Source: Flavobacterium psychraerolatum
Lineage (GTDB): Bacteria; Bacteroidota; Bacteroidia; Flavobacteriales; Flavobacteriaceae
Reading direction: 5' to 3'
DNA: 64,000 nucleotides
Assembly: GCF_025960985.1 (NCBI RefSeq)
Contig: NZ_JAOQMX010000004.1
Coordinates: 87,881-151,880, forward strand
The position numbers were made by a program, and so were the translations under genes. This document shows positions 17,128 through 26,174 of this stretch, one piece after another. Every line of letters begins with the position of its first letter. Position 1 is the stretch's first letter. Below the pieces are notes generated by a model. It made no database searches and was not told the DNA's origin. It saw nothing but the letters and a program-made list of their open reading frames with translations.

Positions 17128-19026
17128 ATGAGCGACGCATTAAAACACGAGTGTGGAATAGCATTGGTTAGACTACTTAAACCGCTTGAATTTTATAAGG
17201 AAAAATACGGAACTGCATTTTACGGGATACAAAAAATGTATCTTATGATGGAGAAACAGCACAATCGCGGACAAGATGGCGCTGGATTTGCAAGTATTAA
17301 ATTGGATGTAGAACCTGGTGAGAGATACATTAGCAGAGTTCGTTCCAATCAAGCACAACCAATACAAGATGTATTTGCTCAGATTAATGAAAGAATTAAT
17401 GAGGAAATGGCTAATCATCCAGAATATGCTGATGATGTAGCGGCGCAAAAAGCAAACATTCCTTATATAGGAGAATTGTTTTTGGGTCACGTTCGTTATG
17501 GTACTTTCGGGAAAAATAGTATTGAAAGTGTTCACCCGTTTTTAAGACAAAGTAACTGGATGCACCGTAATCTTATTTTGGCAGGGAACTTTAATATGAC
17601 AAATGTTAAAGAACTTTTTCAAAATTTAGTTGAACTAGGGCAACATCCAAAAGAAATGGCGGATACGGTTACGATTATGGAAAAAATTGGGCACTTCCTA
17701 GATAAGGAAGTAATGCAATTGTATCAAGATTGTAAAACTGAAGGGTATTCAAAACAAGATGCTTCACCTATCATTGCTGAAAGGCTAGACGTGGCCAAAA
17801 TTTTGGCTCGTTCTTCCAAAAATTTGGACGGTGGATATGCTATGGCTGGATTATTAGGTCATGGAGATGCATTTGTATTTAGAGATCCAGCAGGAATTAG
17901 ACCCGCTTATTATTATCAAGATGATGAAGTAGTAGTTGTGGCATCTGAAAGACCTGTAATTCAAACCGTATTTAATATTCCGTTTGAAAAAGTACAGGAA
18001 ATTGATCCAGGAAATGCTTTGATTATTAAGAAAAACGGACAGGTTTCTATGAAAGAAATCTTGACGCCTACCGTAAAAAAATCTTGTTCTTTTGAACGTA
18101 TTTATTTCTCTAGAGGAAGCGATGCTGAGATTTATCAAGAAAGAAAAACACTTGGAAAATTAATTTTGCCTGCTGTTTTAGATTCTATCGATCAAGATAC
18201 AGACAACACAGTTTTTTCATATATTCCAAATACAGCAGAAACTTCTTTTTACGGATTGGTAGAGGCGGCTCAGGATTTCTTGAACCAAAGAAAAAATGAT
18301 TACATTTTAGAGAATCGACACACTCTTACTGAAGATAGCTTAAAAGAGCTCTTAAAAGTTAAAATTCGTACCGAGAAAGTAGCAATCAAAGATGCTAAGT
18401 TAAGAACCTTTATTACAGAGGATAGTAGCCGTGATGATTTGGTAGCGCACGTATATGATGTAACATATGGTGTGATCAAAGCAACAGACAACCTTGTGAT
18501 TATTGATGATAGTATTGTTCGAGGAACAACTCTAAAAAAGAGTATTATCAAAATGATGGATCGTTTGGGGCCAAAAAGGATCGTAATTGTTTCTTCTGCC
18601 CCACAAATTCGTTTCCCGGATTGTTATGGTATTGATATGGCAAAACTAGAGGGATTGATTGCTTTTAAAGCGGCTTTAGAGCTTTTGAAAGAAAGAAACC
18701 TATATCATATTGTAGATGAGGTGTATGTGAAATGTAAAGCACAAGAAAACTTCAAGGATACAGATGTAGTGAATTATGTTACAGCTATATATGATCAATT
18801 TGAGCCACAAGAGGTTTCGGATAAGATTGCTGAGATGTTAAGCTCACCTGAGATTAACGCCGAAGTGAAAATTATTTTCCAAACTGTAGAAGATTTACAT
18901 ATCGCTTGTCCTAAGAATTTAGGAGACTGGTATTTTACTGGAGATTATCCTACTCCTGGTGGTAACAGAGTGGTTAATAGGGCTTTCATGAATTTTTATG
19001 AAGGAAAAGATGCTAGAGCTTATTAG
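17128..19026 (+). CDS. PurF-type amidophosphoribosyltransferase, long form
   Basis: 632 residues against about 500 for standard PurF. The glutaminase domain starts near Cys9 (HECGIALVRLL), with QHNRGQDGAGFAS, FLGHVRYGTFG and RPAYYYQDDE. The phosphoribosyltransferase domain has the PRPP loop NLVIIDDSIVRGTTLKKS. Extra length is spread as insertions: one after the glutaminase start (residues about 75-110), one around residues 375-425 (NQRKNDYILENRHTL), and a C-terminal extension ending YPTPGGNRVVNRAFMNF. It would make phosphoribosylamine from PRPP and glutamine. Bacteroidota carry this long form beside ordinary PurF, so a second role is possible. Confidence 0.85.
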   Translation: MSDALKHECGIALVRLLKPLEFYKEKYGTAFYGIQKMYLMMEKQHNRGQDGAGFASIKLDVEPGERYISRVRSNQAQPIQDVFAQINERINEEMANHPEYADDVAAQKANIPYIGELFLGHVRYGTFGKNSIESVHPFLRQSNWMHRNLILAGNFNMTNVKELFQNLVELGQHPKEMADTVTIMEKIGHFLDKEVMQLYQDCKTEGYSKQDASPIIAERLDVAKILARSSKNLDGGYAMAGLLGHGDAFVFRDPAGIRPAYYYQDDEVVVVASERPVIQTVFNIPFEKVQEIDPGNALIIKKNGQVSMKEILTPTVKKSCSFERIYFSRGSDAEIYQERKTLGKLILPAVLDSIDQDTDNTVFSYIPNTAETSFYGLVEAAQDFLNQRKNDYILENRHTLTEDSLKELLKVKIRTEKVAIKDAKLRTFITEDSSRDDLVAHVYDVTYGVIKATDNLVIIDDSIVRGTTLKKSIIKMMDRLGPKRIVIVSSAPQIRFPDCYGIDMAKLEGLIAFKAALELLKERNLYHIVDEVYVKCKAQENFKDTDVVNYVTAIYDQFEPQEVSDKIAEMLSSPEINAEVKIIFQTVEDLHIACPKNLGDWYFTGDYPTPGGNRVVNRAFMNFYEGKDARAY

Positions 19027-19140
19027 GTAATTAATCGGCTTTATAAGCTGTTTGTCTAAAAGTTTTGTTTTAAGCAACTAACTAATATATATTTGAAGAA
19101 CCATAACATTAGTAGGTTAAGTTTATGGTAGATTTGGGGC

Positions 19141-19170
19141 AAAAAGGGTGGAAGCAATTCCACCTTTTTT
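19141..19170 (+). terminator. Hairpin terminator
   Basis: AAAAAGGGTGGAA pairs with TTCCACCTTTTTT around a 4-nt loop, about 115 bp after the PurF-type gene. Confidence 0.7.
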
Positions 19171-19219
19171 ATTGGAATAAAGTCAAGGAATCTAGAGTGT
19201 TAGAGATTATAACTCATAA

Positions 19220-19257
19220 AAAAAGTCGGATGAACTATACAGTTCATCCGACTTTTT
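19220..19257. terminator. Bidirectional terminator before sodA-type gene
   Basis: AAAAAGTCGGATGAACT pairs exactly with its inverted copy (17 bp) around a 4-nt loop, with A- and T-runs on the flanks. Serves the converging PurF-type and superoxide dismutase genes. Confidence 0.8.
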
Positions 19258-19315
19258 GTTTTCAAAGAATAAATTATTGTTGATGTAAAAAAATAATTTA
19301 ATCTTATTTGTTTTC

Positions 19316-19924
19316 TTATTTTTCAGAAGCATATCTTCTAGAAACTTCTGTCCAGTTAATTACACTGAAGAATGCTTCAATATAATCAGGTCTTCTGTTT
19401 TGGTAGTTCAAGTAGTAAGCGTGCTCCCAAACATCCATTCCTAAGATTGGAGTTCCACCACAACCGACACCTGGCATCAATGGGTTATCTTGGTTTGGTG
19501 TTCCACAAACGTCTAATTTTCCACCTTTTTGAACACATAACCAAGCCCATCCAGAACCAAATTGAGTTGCACCCGCTTTGCTGAATTTACCTTTAAAGTC
19601 TTCAAAAGATCCAAAAGCAGCTTCAATTGCAGCAAGCAAATCTCCAGTAGGAAGTCCGCCACCGTTTGGAGTCATTACAGTCCAAAACAGGTTATGGTTA
19701 TAATAACCACCACCATTGTTACGAACAGCTCCATTAGCCATATCAAGGTTTATAAGAATGTTTTCGATTGTTTTTCCTTCCATATCTGTTCCAGCAACAG
19801 CTGCATTTAGATTGGTAGTATAAGCATTATGGTGCTTAGAATGGTGAATTTCCATTGTTCTAGCATCAATATGTGGTTCCAAAGCGTCATACGCATACGG
19901 TAATTGTGGTAATTCAAAAGCCAT
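19316..19924 (-). CDS. Superoxide dismutase, Fe/Mn family
   Basis: 202 residues. Converts superoxide to oxygen and hydrogen peroxide. Metal ligands: His in [10 protein letters not shown], His in [10 protein letters not shown], and Asp/His in [30 protein letters not shown] and NQDNPLM resemble the Mn or cambialistic type rather than the classical Fe type; metal choice is inferred. It contains a cysteine-bearing insert ([14 protein letters not shown]). Cytosolic, no signal peptide. Promoter box at 19962-19969. Confidence 0.96.
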   Translation of the reverse strand: MAFELPQLPYAYDALEPHIDARTMEIHHSKHHNAYTTNLNAAVAGTDMEGKTIENILINLDMANGAVRNNGGGYYNHNLFWTVMTPNGGGLPTGDLLAAIEAAFGSFEDFKGKFSKAGATQFGSGWAWLCVQKGGKLDVCGTPNQDNPLMPGVGCGGTPILGMDVWEHAYYLNYQNRRPDYIEAFFSVINWTEVSRRYASEK

Positions 19925-19961
19925 GATGTATTTTTTTTAAGTTATTATTGATTTTATTATC

Positions 19962-19969
19962 CAAATTTA
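19962..19969 (-). promoter_or_regulatory. Predicted -7 box of the superoxide dismutase gene
   Basis: TAAATTTG on the minus strand, 37 bp before the ATG. Confidence 0.5.
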
Positions 19970-20098
19970 TGGAATTATGTTTACAAACCGAACTAGAAGT
20001 TTGTTATAATTTATGTAAACATTTTTCATTTTCTAGTTTTTTAACTAATTCTAGTAGTTATATTCTCCTCCATAACAAAGTGAGAAAATAAATAATTT

Positions 20099-20200
20099 GG
20101 GCGTGCCCCGCTGAAAAAAGCGGGTCAGGCTATCCGTTCCCGCTTTTTTTATCTTGCAAAAAAGCAAGATAAAAAAGAGCTCCACTGCTATCCTTCACGC
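20099..20200 (+). repeat. GC-rich intergenic repeat of a second type (copy B)
   Basis: GGGCGTGCCCCGCTGAAAAA, a CCCGCT/AGCGGG pair, GGCTATCCGTTCCCGC, an exact ATCTTGC/GCAAGAT hairpin, then GAGCTCCACTGCTATCC and TTCACGC. It is far richer in G and C than its surroundings. I have seen this kind of element between genes in many Bacteroidota; it differs from the A/C/D/E/F family. Rest of the 19925-20275 gap shows nothing else. Confidence 0.65.
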
Positions 20201-20275
20201 AAAAAAAAGCGACATACATTCATTTATAGATAAATAAAAAGCTATTTTTATCTCCTTAAAATAAAAAATAAAAAA

Positions 20276-21274
20276 TTGAGTAAAAAGTGGTTTGTATTTT
20301 TAGTACTTATTTTGTGTTCCTGTACCTCTCATGACAAACCTTTAGTTTCTTTTTATTATTGGAAAACAGTTTTTAAACTTTCGAAACTAGAAAAAGAGGT
20401 GTTAAAAGACAATATGGTGACAAAATTATATATCCGTTATTGTGATATTGATTTAGATTCAAATAAAAAACCATTTCCAGTTTCTCCCATTCATTTTGAA
20501 GAGGTGCCTAATGAGTTTACAATCGTTCCAGTAATTTATATTAAGAACAGGGTATTGCTAGAGAAAAATACAAACGTAGAGGACTTAGCTAATAAAGTAA
20601 GTAATTTTATTACCCAGATTAATACCAAAAATAACCTGAACTGTTCTGAAATTCAAATTGATTGTGATTGGAGTTTGCAAAGTCAAAATAACTATTTGCG
20701 GTTTATAAATGTTTTGAAAAAAGTGAGTCCAAAAAAACTCTCAGCAACCATACGATTGCATCAAGTGAAATATTATAAAAAAACCAAAATCCCAGAAGTA
20801 GATTCAGGTGTATTAATGTATTATAATATGGGAACCATTGCACCAGATTCTGCAATTTCTATTTATGATCAACAAATCGCAGCACGATATTTATCAAGTT
20901 TAAAAAAATATCCTTTGCCACTTAACTTTGCCTTGCCTATCTTTTCGTGGTCAATTCATATTAGAGATGGAAAAGTTATGGGACTAAGAAATAAGTTGCG
21001 CAGAGAAAATTTAGATAAGGATTCTCATTTTAAGTCATTAAATAATATTTTTTATAAAGTTACAAAAGACAATTATAAAGCGGGCGTTTATTATAGACAA
21101 GGCGACTTACTCAAACTAGAAACTATTGTTACTAATGATTTAAAAGAAATGGCAGATGACTTAAACGATGCTAAATCTCAACAGCCCAAAGAAATAATTT
21201 TTTACGATTTAGATGAATTCAATATACAACAATATGAAAAAAATATCTTTCAAGAAGTTACTAGTCGCTTTTAG
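20276..21274 (+). CDS. Probable lipoprotein, DUF3142-like
   Basis: 332 residues from a TTG start at 20276, which gives a complete lipoprotein signal: KKWFVFLVLILCSC with lipobox L-C-S-C (Cys16). No ATG fits. The core has EIQIDCDWSLQSQNNYLRF, FINVLKKVSPKKLSATIRL and LMYYNMG, which resembles the TIM-barrel DUF3142 family (strands ending in acidic residues), with EIIFYDLDEF near the C-terminus. Function unknown. It overlaps the next gene by 41 bp in another frame, so they are translated from one mRNA. Confidence 0.75.
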   Translation: MSKKWFVFLVLILCSCTSHDKPLVSFYYWKTVFKLSKLEKEVLKDNMVTKLYIRYCDIDLDSNKKPFPVSPIHFEEVPNEFTIVPVIYIKNRVLLEKNTNVEDLANKVSNFITQINTKNNLNCSEIQIDCDWSLQSQNNYLRFINVLKKVSPKKLSATIRLHQVKYYKKTKIPEVDSGVLMYYNMGTIAPDSAISIYDQQIAARYLSSLKKYPLPLNFALPIFSWSIHIRDGKVMGLRNKLRRENLDKDSHFKSLNNIFYKVTKDNYKAGVYYRQGDLLKLETIVTNDLKEMADDLNDAKSQQPKEIIFYDLDEFNIQQYEKNIFQEVTSRF

Positions 21275-23492
21275 TGCCGCATTGGCATTGGTATACGGTA
21301 CAATCTATGCCTGTGGTGGGGGTGATGATTGGGGATGGTCCTTTGATTCCAACTTTGCACCCGAGACATTTGTTGATCAATCCTATCGTTCCTTATTTTT
21401 GTCAACGGATATTTTTTATGGTGACGGTTTTGATAGGGAGCACAACTCAAGATTCAATGATGAGATCGTACAGGATTGGTCTACTTATTTGAAAGGTGTA
21501 GCGAAGACTGCCGAAGTGAAATATTTTTTAATTGACTCAAGTGCAGTTGATGTAAAGCAATTGGATTCCTTCTTTACGACTAAAAAAACAAATCGTACAG
21601 TTGAAAAGTGGAAAAATAAAATTGATTTAACAAACAAACGATTTGTTGAATTTATACATTTTTTGGAACTGGCGCAACAGCTAGAAGCTATTTCTATAAA
21701 TAATGAGTATTGGTCTTATGAACCTGTTGTCAAAAAAGTGTTTAAAGGTTCAAGAATACTTCCGTCCTTATTAAAAAAATATAACAGCACTACTGATGCT
21801 TTTTTAAAAAATAGGTATTGGTTTCAAATCATCAAAACATATTTCTATAGCGATGAGTATAAAAACGCCAATGATTTTTTTCAGGCTACAACGGCTATAA
21901 TGCCCAAAAATACTTTGTATTATAGGGCCTTTTCTTATGTAGCTGGAGTGAACTATAAGCAAAAAAAATATGCGCTATCTAATTATCAATACAGTCAAGT
22001 TTTTGATCAATGTCCTCCCATGCGTGTGGTAACAGCCTATTGTTTTCATCCCCAAAATGAAACGGACTGGTTGATGTCGTTGGATATGGCAAAAACAAAT
22101 GACGAAAAAGCAGCACTGTGGGCACTTTTTGGTTATTATACCAATGAAGAAAAAGCAATTGAGCATATCTATGAATTAAATCCAAAAAGTAGCCATTTGG
22201 ATTATCTTTTGACCCGATTGGTGAATCGCTCGGAGTTAAAAGCAAATCGTTCTTTTGAAAAAATTACAGTTTCAGAAAATAAGAAAAGTACAAAAGATAG
22301 TTTGAGTTCCACTGGAACAGCTTTAGTATATAAGATTGCAGATGCTGGAATTGTGAAAAATCCTTTTTTGTGGAATACTGCAGCAGGTTATTTGGCTACT
22401 TTAACCTCTAATTACAAACAAGCCGATATTTATTTTGCCAAAGCTGATAAATATTCGACTAAAACTCCTTTGGCAATCAATCAATTGCGTTTGCTTCGTT
22501 TTGTCAATAATCTGAGTAAAGTGAATACCATTACAGAACTGAATCAAAAAGAAATTAGTAAAGAACTGAATTGGTTGTATTTTGAGATTTACAAATTAAA
22601 AATAGACGATTTTAGGTTTGAAAATGCTATTAACTGGAGTAAAAATTACATTTCAACTTTATTCAAAACGGCCAATAAACCAGTGCTTGCTGAGTTGTTC
22701 GTTCGTAATACTAATTTTTATGACAACGAAAGTAATTTGCTAGCCATGAAAGCTTTCTTGGAAAAGAATAAGAAATCAGATTTTGAAAACATTGCTGTCA
22801 AAATTTATGATGTAAAATGGGCAGATATTGTGGAATATGAGGCTATAAAATCTGCATTTGATAATAAAATTCCAGAGGCTATTACTTTAATGAAAGAAGC
22901 AGGACCCGTTCAAAACTATAATTTATATGGAAATCCATTTAATGGAACCATAAAGGATTGCCACGATTGTGATCATATGGTATATCAAAAGAAAAAATAT
23001 TCGAAATTAGATTTTCTAGCTACGATGTTGATTATGCAAAACAAACTGGCTGCAAATGAAGAGGTGTATCCCAACGCTTTATTGCTAGGAAATGCTTTTT
23101 ATAATATGTCTCACTACGGAAATGCAAGGAGTTTTTATGAATCGAATATTGTAGGTTATGGGTATACTGAGTTTGAATTTAGAGATAAAATTCGTAAAAT
23201 GGTTACCAATACTGCTCAGTCCCAAATGTACTATAAAAAAGCACTTATGGCAGCAGAAACGGACGAGCAAAAAGCTAAGTGTAATTTTTTATTGGCCAAA
23301 TGTGAACGAAGTGATTATTTCGTCAATAAGTATAAAGGGATACATAGTTATTGGGAAGTACGTAACGACGGAATAAATTTCCTTGCTTGGAATGGATTTA
23401 AAAACTTATATACTAAGTATTCCAATACTAAATATTATCAAGAAGTTATTGCGGAATGTGGGTACTTTGATAGTTATGTAAGACAACAATAA
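21234..23492 (+). CDS. Large secreted or surface protein of unknown function
   Basis: 752 residues from the ATG at 21234; an upstream in-frame ATG (21213) would place seven polar residues before the signal peptide. Residues 1-26 are a signal peptide, then CGGGDDW; Cys27 may be lipidated, and the acidic pair after it resembles surface-export signals of Bacteroidota lipoproteins. The rest is helical with tetratricopeptide-like stretches (NDFFQATTAIMPKNTLYYRA, AFSYVAGVNYKQKKYALSNY, YPNALLLGNAFYNMSHYGNA) and a CHDCDH motif near residue 582. It overlaps the lipoprotein gene upstream; the two probably act together in the envelope. Confidence 0.75.
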   Translation: MKKISFKKLLVAFSAALALVYGTIYACGGGDDWGWSFDSNFAPETFVDQSYRSLFLSTDIFYGDGFDREHNSRFNDEIVQDWSTYLKGVAKTAEVKYFLIDSSAVDVKQLDSFFTTKKTNRTVEKWKNKIDLTNKRFVEFIHFLELAQQLEAISINNEYWSYEPVVKKVFKGSRILPSLLKKYNSTTDAFLKNRYWFQIIKTYFYSDEYKNANDFFQATTAIMPKNTLYYRAFSYVAGVNYKQKKYALSNYQYSQVFDQCPPMRVVTAYCFHPQNETDWLMSLDMAKTNDEKAALWALFGYYTNEEKAIEHIYELNPKSSHLDYLLTRLVNRSELKANRSFEKITVSENKKSTKDSLSSTGTALVYKIADAGIVKNPFLWNTAAGYLATLTSNYKQADIYFAKADKYSTKTPLAINQLRLLRFVNNLSKVNTITELNQKEISKELNWLYFEIYKLKIDDFRFENAINWSKNYISTLFKTANKPVLAELFVRNTNFYDNESNLLAMKAFLEKNKKSDFENIAVKIYDVKWADIVEYEAIKSAFDNKIPEAITLMKEAGPVQNYNLYGNPFNGTIKDCHDCDHMVYQKKKYSKLDFLATMLIMQNKLAANEEVYPNALLLGNAFYNMSHYGNARSFYESNIVGYGYTEFEFRDKIRKMVTNTAQSQMYYKKALMAAETDEQKAKCNFLLAKCERSDYFVNKYKGIHSYWEVRNDGINFLAWNGFKNLYTKYSNTKYYQEVIAECGYFDSYVRQQ

Positions 23493-23506
23493 TAAGGAAC
23501 GGTAGA

Positions 23507-24187
23507 TTATTGAGCGATTGCCATACACACAATACTAATTTTTGTGCCTGGGATTTTTTGCATGGCGCGACAACATGCCTCCAATGTTGCGCCAGTAGTG
23601 AGTACATCATCAACAAGAATGAAATGTTTGTGATGATGTTGTTCTGAAAAAGTAACATCAAAGGCATTTTGAATTGCTTCAGATCTACCCAAAAGGTTTT
23701 TCTTGGATTGTGTTTTGGTGTACTTTGTTCGAATTAGTATATCGTTTTTACATTCAATTTGCAATCCTTTTGAAAGCGTTTCCGCAAACGAGCTTACTTG
23801 GTTATAACCTCTGGATCTTCTTTTTTTTGGATGAATTGGAACTGGAATAATAAAATCGACCGTATCCAAAGCTTTTATTTTCTTTAAATCCATTAGATAC
23901 CACTCGCCAATTAGTACGCCAATTTCTTGGTGGCCACGGTATTTTAAATTATGAATTAACTCTTGTACGATTCCTTTTTTATGAAAATAAAATAAAGCAG
24001 ATGCATGTTGGAGGTCAATTCGGCCATAAAATTTACCCATGGCTTCATTTTCATGTAGTAAATGATGGTTGGTAACTGGAATTTCATGTCGGCATACCGT
24101 GCAAATTATCTTCTCATTTGGAAGCAGCAAGTTCTTGCATCCTGTACAAATGGGTGGAAAAAATAAGTTTAAAATCGATTTTAGCAT
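23507..24187 (-). CDS. ComF-family phosphoribosyltransferase-like protein
   Basis: 226 residues. An N-terminal zinc finger (CTGCKN ... CTVCRHE, residues about 14-40) is followed by a phosphoribosyltransferase fold with PVPIHPKKRRSRGYNQ and the PRPP loop FILVDDVLTTGATLEAC. ComF is needed for DNA uptake in naturally competent bacteria (single-strand import). Its stop is 14 bp from the stop of the converging gene. Family is clear; a competence role here is inferred. Confidence 0.9.
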   Translation of the reverse strand: MLKSILNLFFPPICTGCKNLLLPNEKIICTVCRHEIPVTNHHLLHENEAMGKFYGRIDLQHASALFYFHKKGIVQELIHNLKYRGHQEIGVLIGEWYLMDLKKIKALDTVDFIIPVPIHPKKRRSRGYNQVSSFAETLSKGLQIECKNDILIRTKYTKTQSKKNLLGRSEAIQNAFDVTFSEQHHHKHFILVDDVLTTGATLEACCRAMQKIPGTKISIVCMAIAQ

Positions 24188-24269
24188 GGAGGAATGTATT
24201 TATTTATAAAAATATGAAAATCAGGCATTCAATCTTTAACAATTTTCTTTTTTTTAAGTACACTTTTTA

Positions 24270-24277
24270 TATTTTTG
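24270..24277 (+). promoter_or_regulatory. Predicted -7 box of glyS
   Basis: TATTTTTG ending 4 nt before the ATG at 24282, the same spacing as at dinB; implies a leaderless mRNA. Confidence 0.5.
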
Positions 24278-24281
24278 CAGT

Positions 24282-25820
24282 ATGGCAAAACAAGAAGATA
24301 TTTTTAAGAATGTAGTTTCGCATGCAAAAGAGTACGGTTTTATTTTTCCGTCAAGCGAAGTTTACGATGGTTTAAGTGCAGTATATGATTACGCACAGAA
24401 TGGTGTTGAATTGAAAAAGAACATCCGTGAATATTGGTGGAAATCCATGGTTCAAATGAATGATAATATTGTTGGCCTTGATGCTGCTATATTAATGCAT
24501 CCAACCACTTGGAAAGCTTCTGGTCACGTAGACGCTTTTAACGATCCATTAATTGATAATAAAGATTCCAAAAAAAGATATAGAGCAGATGTTTTGGTAG
24601 AAGATTATGCTGAAAAGCTTAATGTGAAAGCTAAAAAAGAAATCGAAAAAGCTAAAGCTCGTTTTGGAGATGCTTTCAACGAAGAAGAATTTATAACAAC
24701 TAATCCCCGTGTGGTTGAATATCTAGCCAAAGAAAGACAAATTTTGGAAAGGCTTGCAAAAGGAATGAGCGATGATCTTGCGGATGTAAAAGCTTTGATA
24801 GAAGAATTGGAAATTGCAGACCCAGAAACAGGTTCGAGAAATTGGACAGACGTTAAGCAATTTAACTTGATGTTTGGTACTAAATTGGGAGCCTCTGCAG
24901 ACTCAGCAATGGACTTGTATTTGCGACCAGAAACCGCCCAAGGTATTTTTGTAAACTTCTTGAACGTTCAAAAATCAGGAAGAATGAAAGTTCCTTTTGG
25001 TATTGCTCAAACTGGTAAGGCTTTTAGAAACGAGATTGTAGCAAGACAGTTTATTTTTCGTATGCGTGAATTTGAACAAATGGAAATGCAGTTTTTTGTA
25101 CGTCCAGGAGAAGAAATGAAGCATTACGAATATTGGAAAGAGACTCGTTTAAAATGGCATTTGTCATTAGGGTTGGGTCAAGCAAATTATCGTTTTCATG
25201 ATCATGAAAAATTAGCGCATTATGCAAATGCAGCAGCAGATATTGAGTTTAACTTTCCATTTGGTTTCAAAGAGCTAGAAGGGATCCACTCGCGTACTGA
25301 TTTTGATTTAAAAGCACACGAGCAACATTCTGGTAGAAAACTACAGTATTTTGATGCTGAGTTGAATAAGAATTATGTTCCTTATGTTGTTGAAACTTCA
25401 TTAGGATTGGACAGAATGTTCTTGGCTGTTTTTGCCACGTCCTTAAAAGAAGAAGTTCTTGAAGACGGATCAAGTAGAACTGTACTGAAACTTCCAGCAG
25501 TTTTGGCTCCAACCAAAGCAGCTGTTTTACCATTAGTTAAAAAAGATGGGTTACCTGATATCGCTCACAAAATCATAGAAGATTTAAAATGGGACTTCAA
25601 TGTAGCTTATGATGAAAAAGATGCCGTAGGACGTCGTTATAGAAGGCAAGATGCGCTTGGTACACCTTTTTGTATTACAGTCGATCATCAAACTATCGAA
25701 GATCAAACAGTGACCATTCGTCATAGAGATACGATGAAACAAGATCGTGTAGCGATCGCCGATTTAAAATCAATCATTGAAGATGAAGTTGCAATGAAAA
25801 ATTGGTTAATGAAAATGTAA
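24282..25820 (+). CDS. glyS: Glycine--tRNA ligase, eukaryote-like alpha2 type
   Basis: 512 residues. Charges tRNA-Gly. Class II core: motif 2 FRNEIVARQFIFRMREFEQ, motif 3 TSLGLDRMFLAVF; the catalytic domain contains ETAQGIFVNFLNV. The C-terminal anticodon-binding domain starts near residue 405 (APTKAAVLPLV, then VGRRYRRQDALGTPFCITVD). A single chain of this kind replaces the alpha/beta GlyQS enzyme. Followed by a hairpin terminator. Secure. Confidence 0.97.
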   Translation: MAKQEDIFKNVVSHAKEYGFIFPSSEVYDGLSAVYDYAQNGVELKKNIREYWWKSMVQMNDNIVGLDAAILMHPTTWKASGHVDAFNDPLIDNKDSKKRYRADVLVEDYAEKLNVKAKKEIEKAKARFGDAFNEEEFITTNPRVVEYLAKERQILERLAKGMSDDLADVKALIEELEIADPETGSRNWTDVKQFNLMFGTKLGASADSAMDLYLRPETAQGIFVNFLNVQKSGRMKVPFGIAQTGKAFRNEIVARQFIFRMREFEQMEMQFFVRPGEEMKHYEYWKETRLKWHLSLGLGQANYRFHDHEKLAHYANAAADIEFNFPFGFKELEGIHSRTDFDLKAHEQHSGRKLQYFDAELNKNYVPYVVETSLGLDRMFLAVFATSLKEEVLEDGSSRTVLKLPAVLAPTKAAVLPLVKKDGLPDIAHKIIEDLKWDFNVAYDEKDAVGRRYRRQDALGTPFCITVDHQTIEDQTVTIRHRDTMKQDRVAIADLKSIIEDEVAMKNWLMKM

Positions 25821-25841
25821 ATACTACCACAAATTATACAG

Positions 25842-25872
25842 AAGGCTTCCCTGATAAAGGAAGCTTTTTTTT
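25842..25872 (+). terminator. Terminator of glyS
   Basis: AAGGCTTCC pairs with GGAAGCTTT around an 8-nt loop, followed by Ts. Confidence 0.7.
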
Positions 25873-26174
25873 GTCAGTTCAAATACATGATTTTTATGGG
25901 TGTACAAATTTTATACTAAATTTTGAAAACAATCGTTTTTAATCTGATTTATTTGTAATTTAACGGAAAAAATTAGTACTCATTTTTCTTATTGAATTTT
26001 AATAATAGTGTGGATAGTGTTGTTTCTAAATATGAAATAGGATTTTTTGAGTGTATAAGTAAAATAAGTGTTTAGTTTTTAGCAAAACTACGTTTATTGT
26101 CAGGCTAAAGTTGAACACAATATATTTTGCTTTGTCTGCAGTTGCTTTATATAACCAATTGTGAAAAACTACAA
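25873..26174. other. Intergenic region before the LytTR regulator
   Basis: About 300 bp, very AT-rich. No promoter box matching TAnnTTTG near the ATG at 26175 and no other feature recognised; a LytTR-type operator could lie here but was not identified. Confidence 0.4.
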
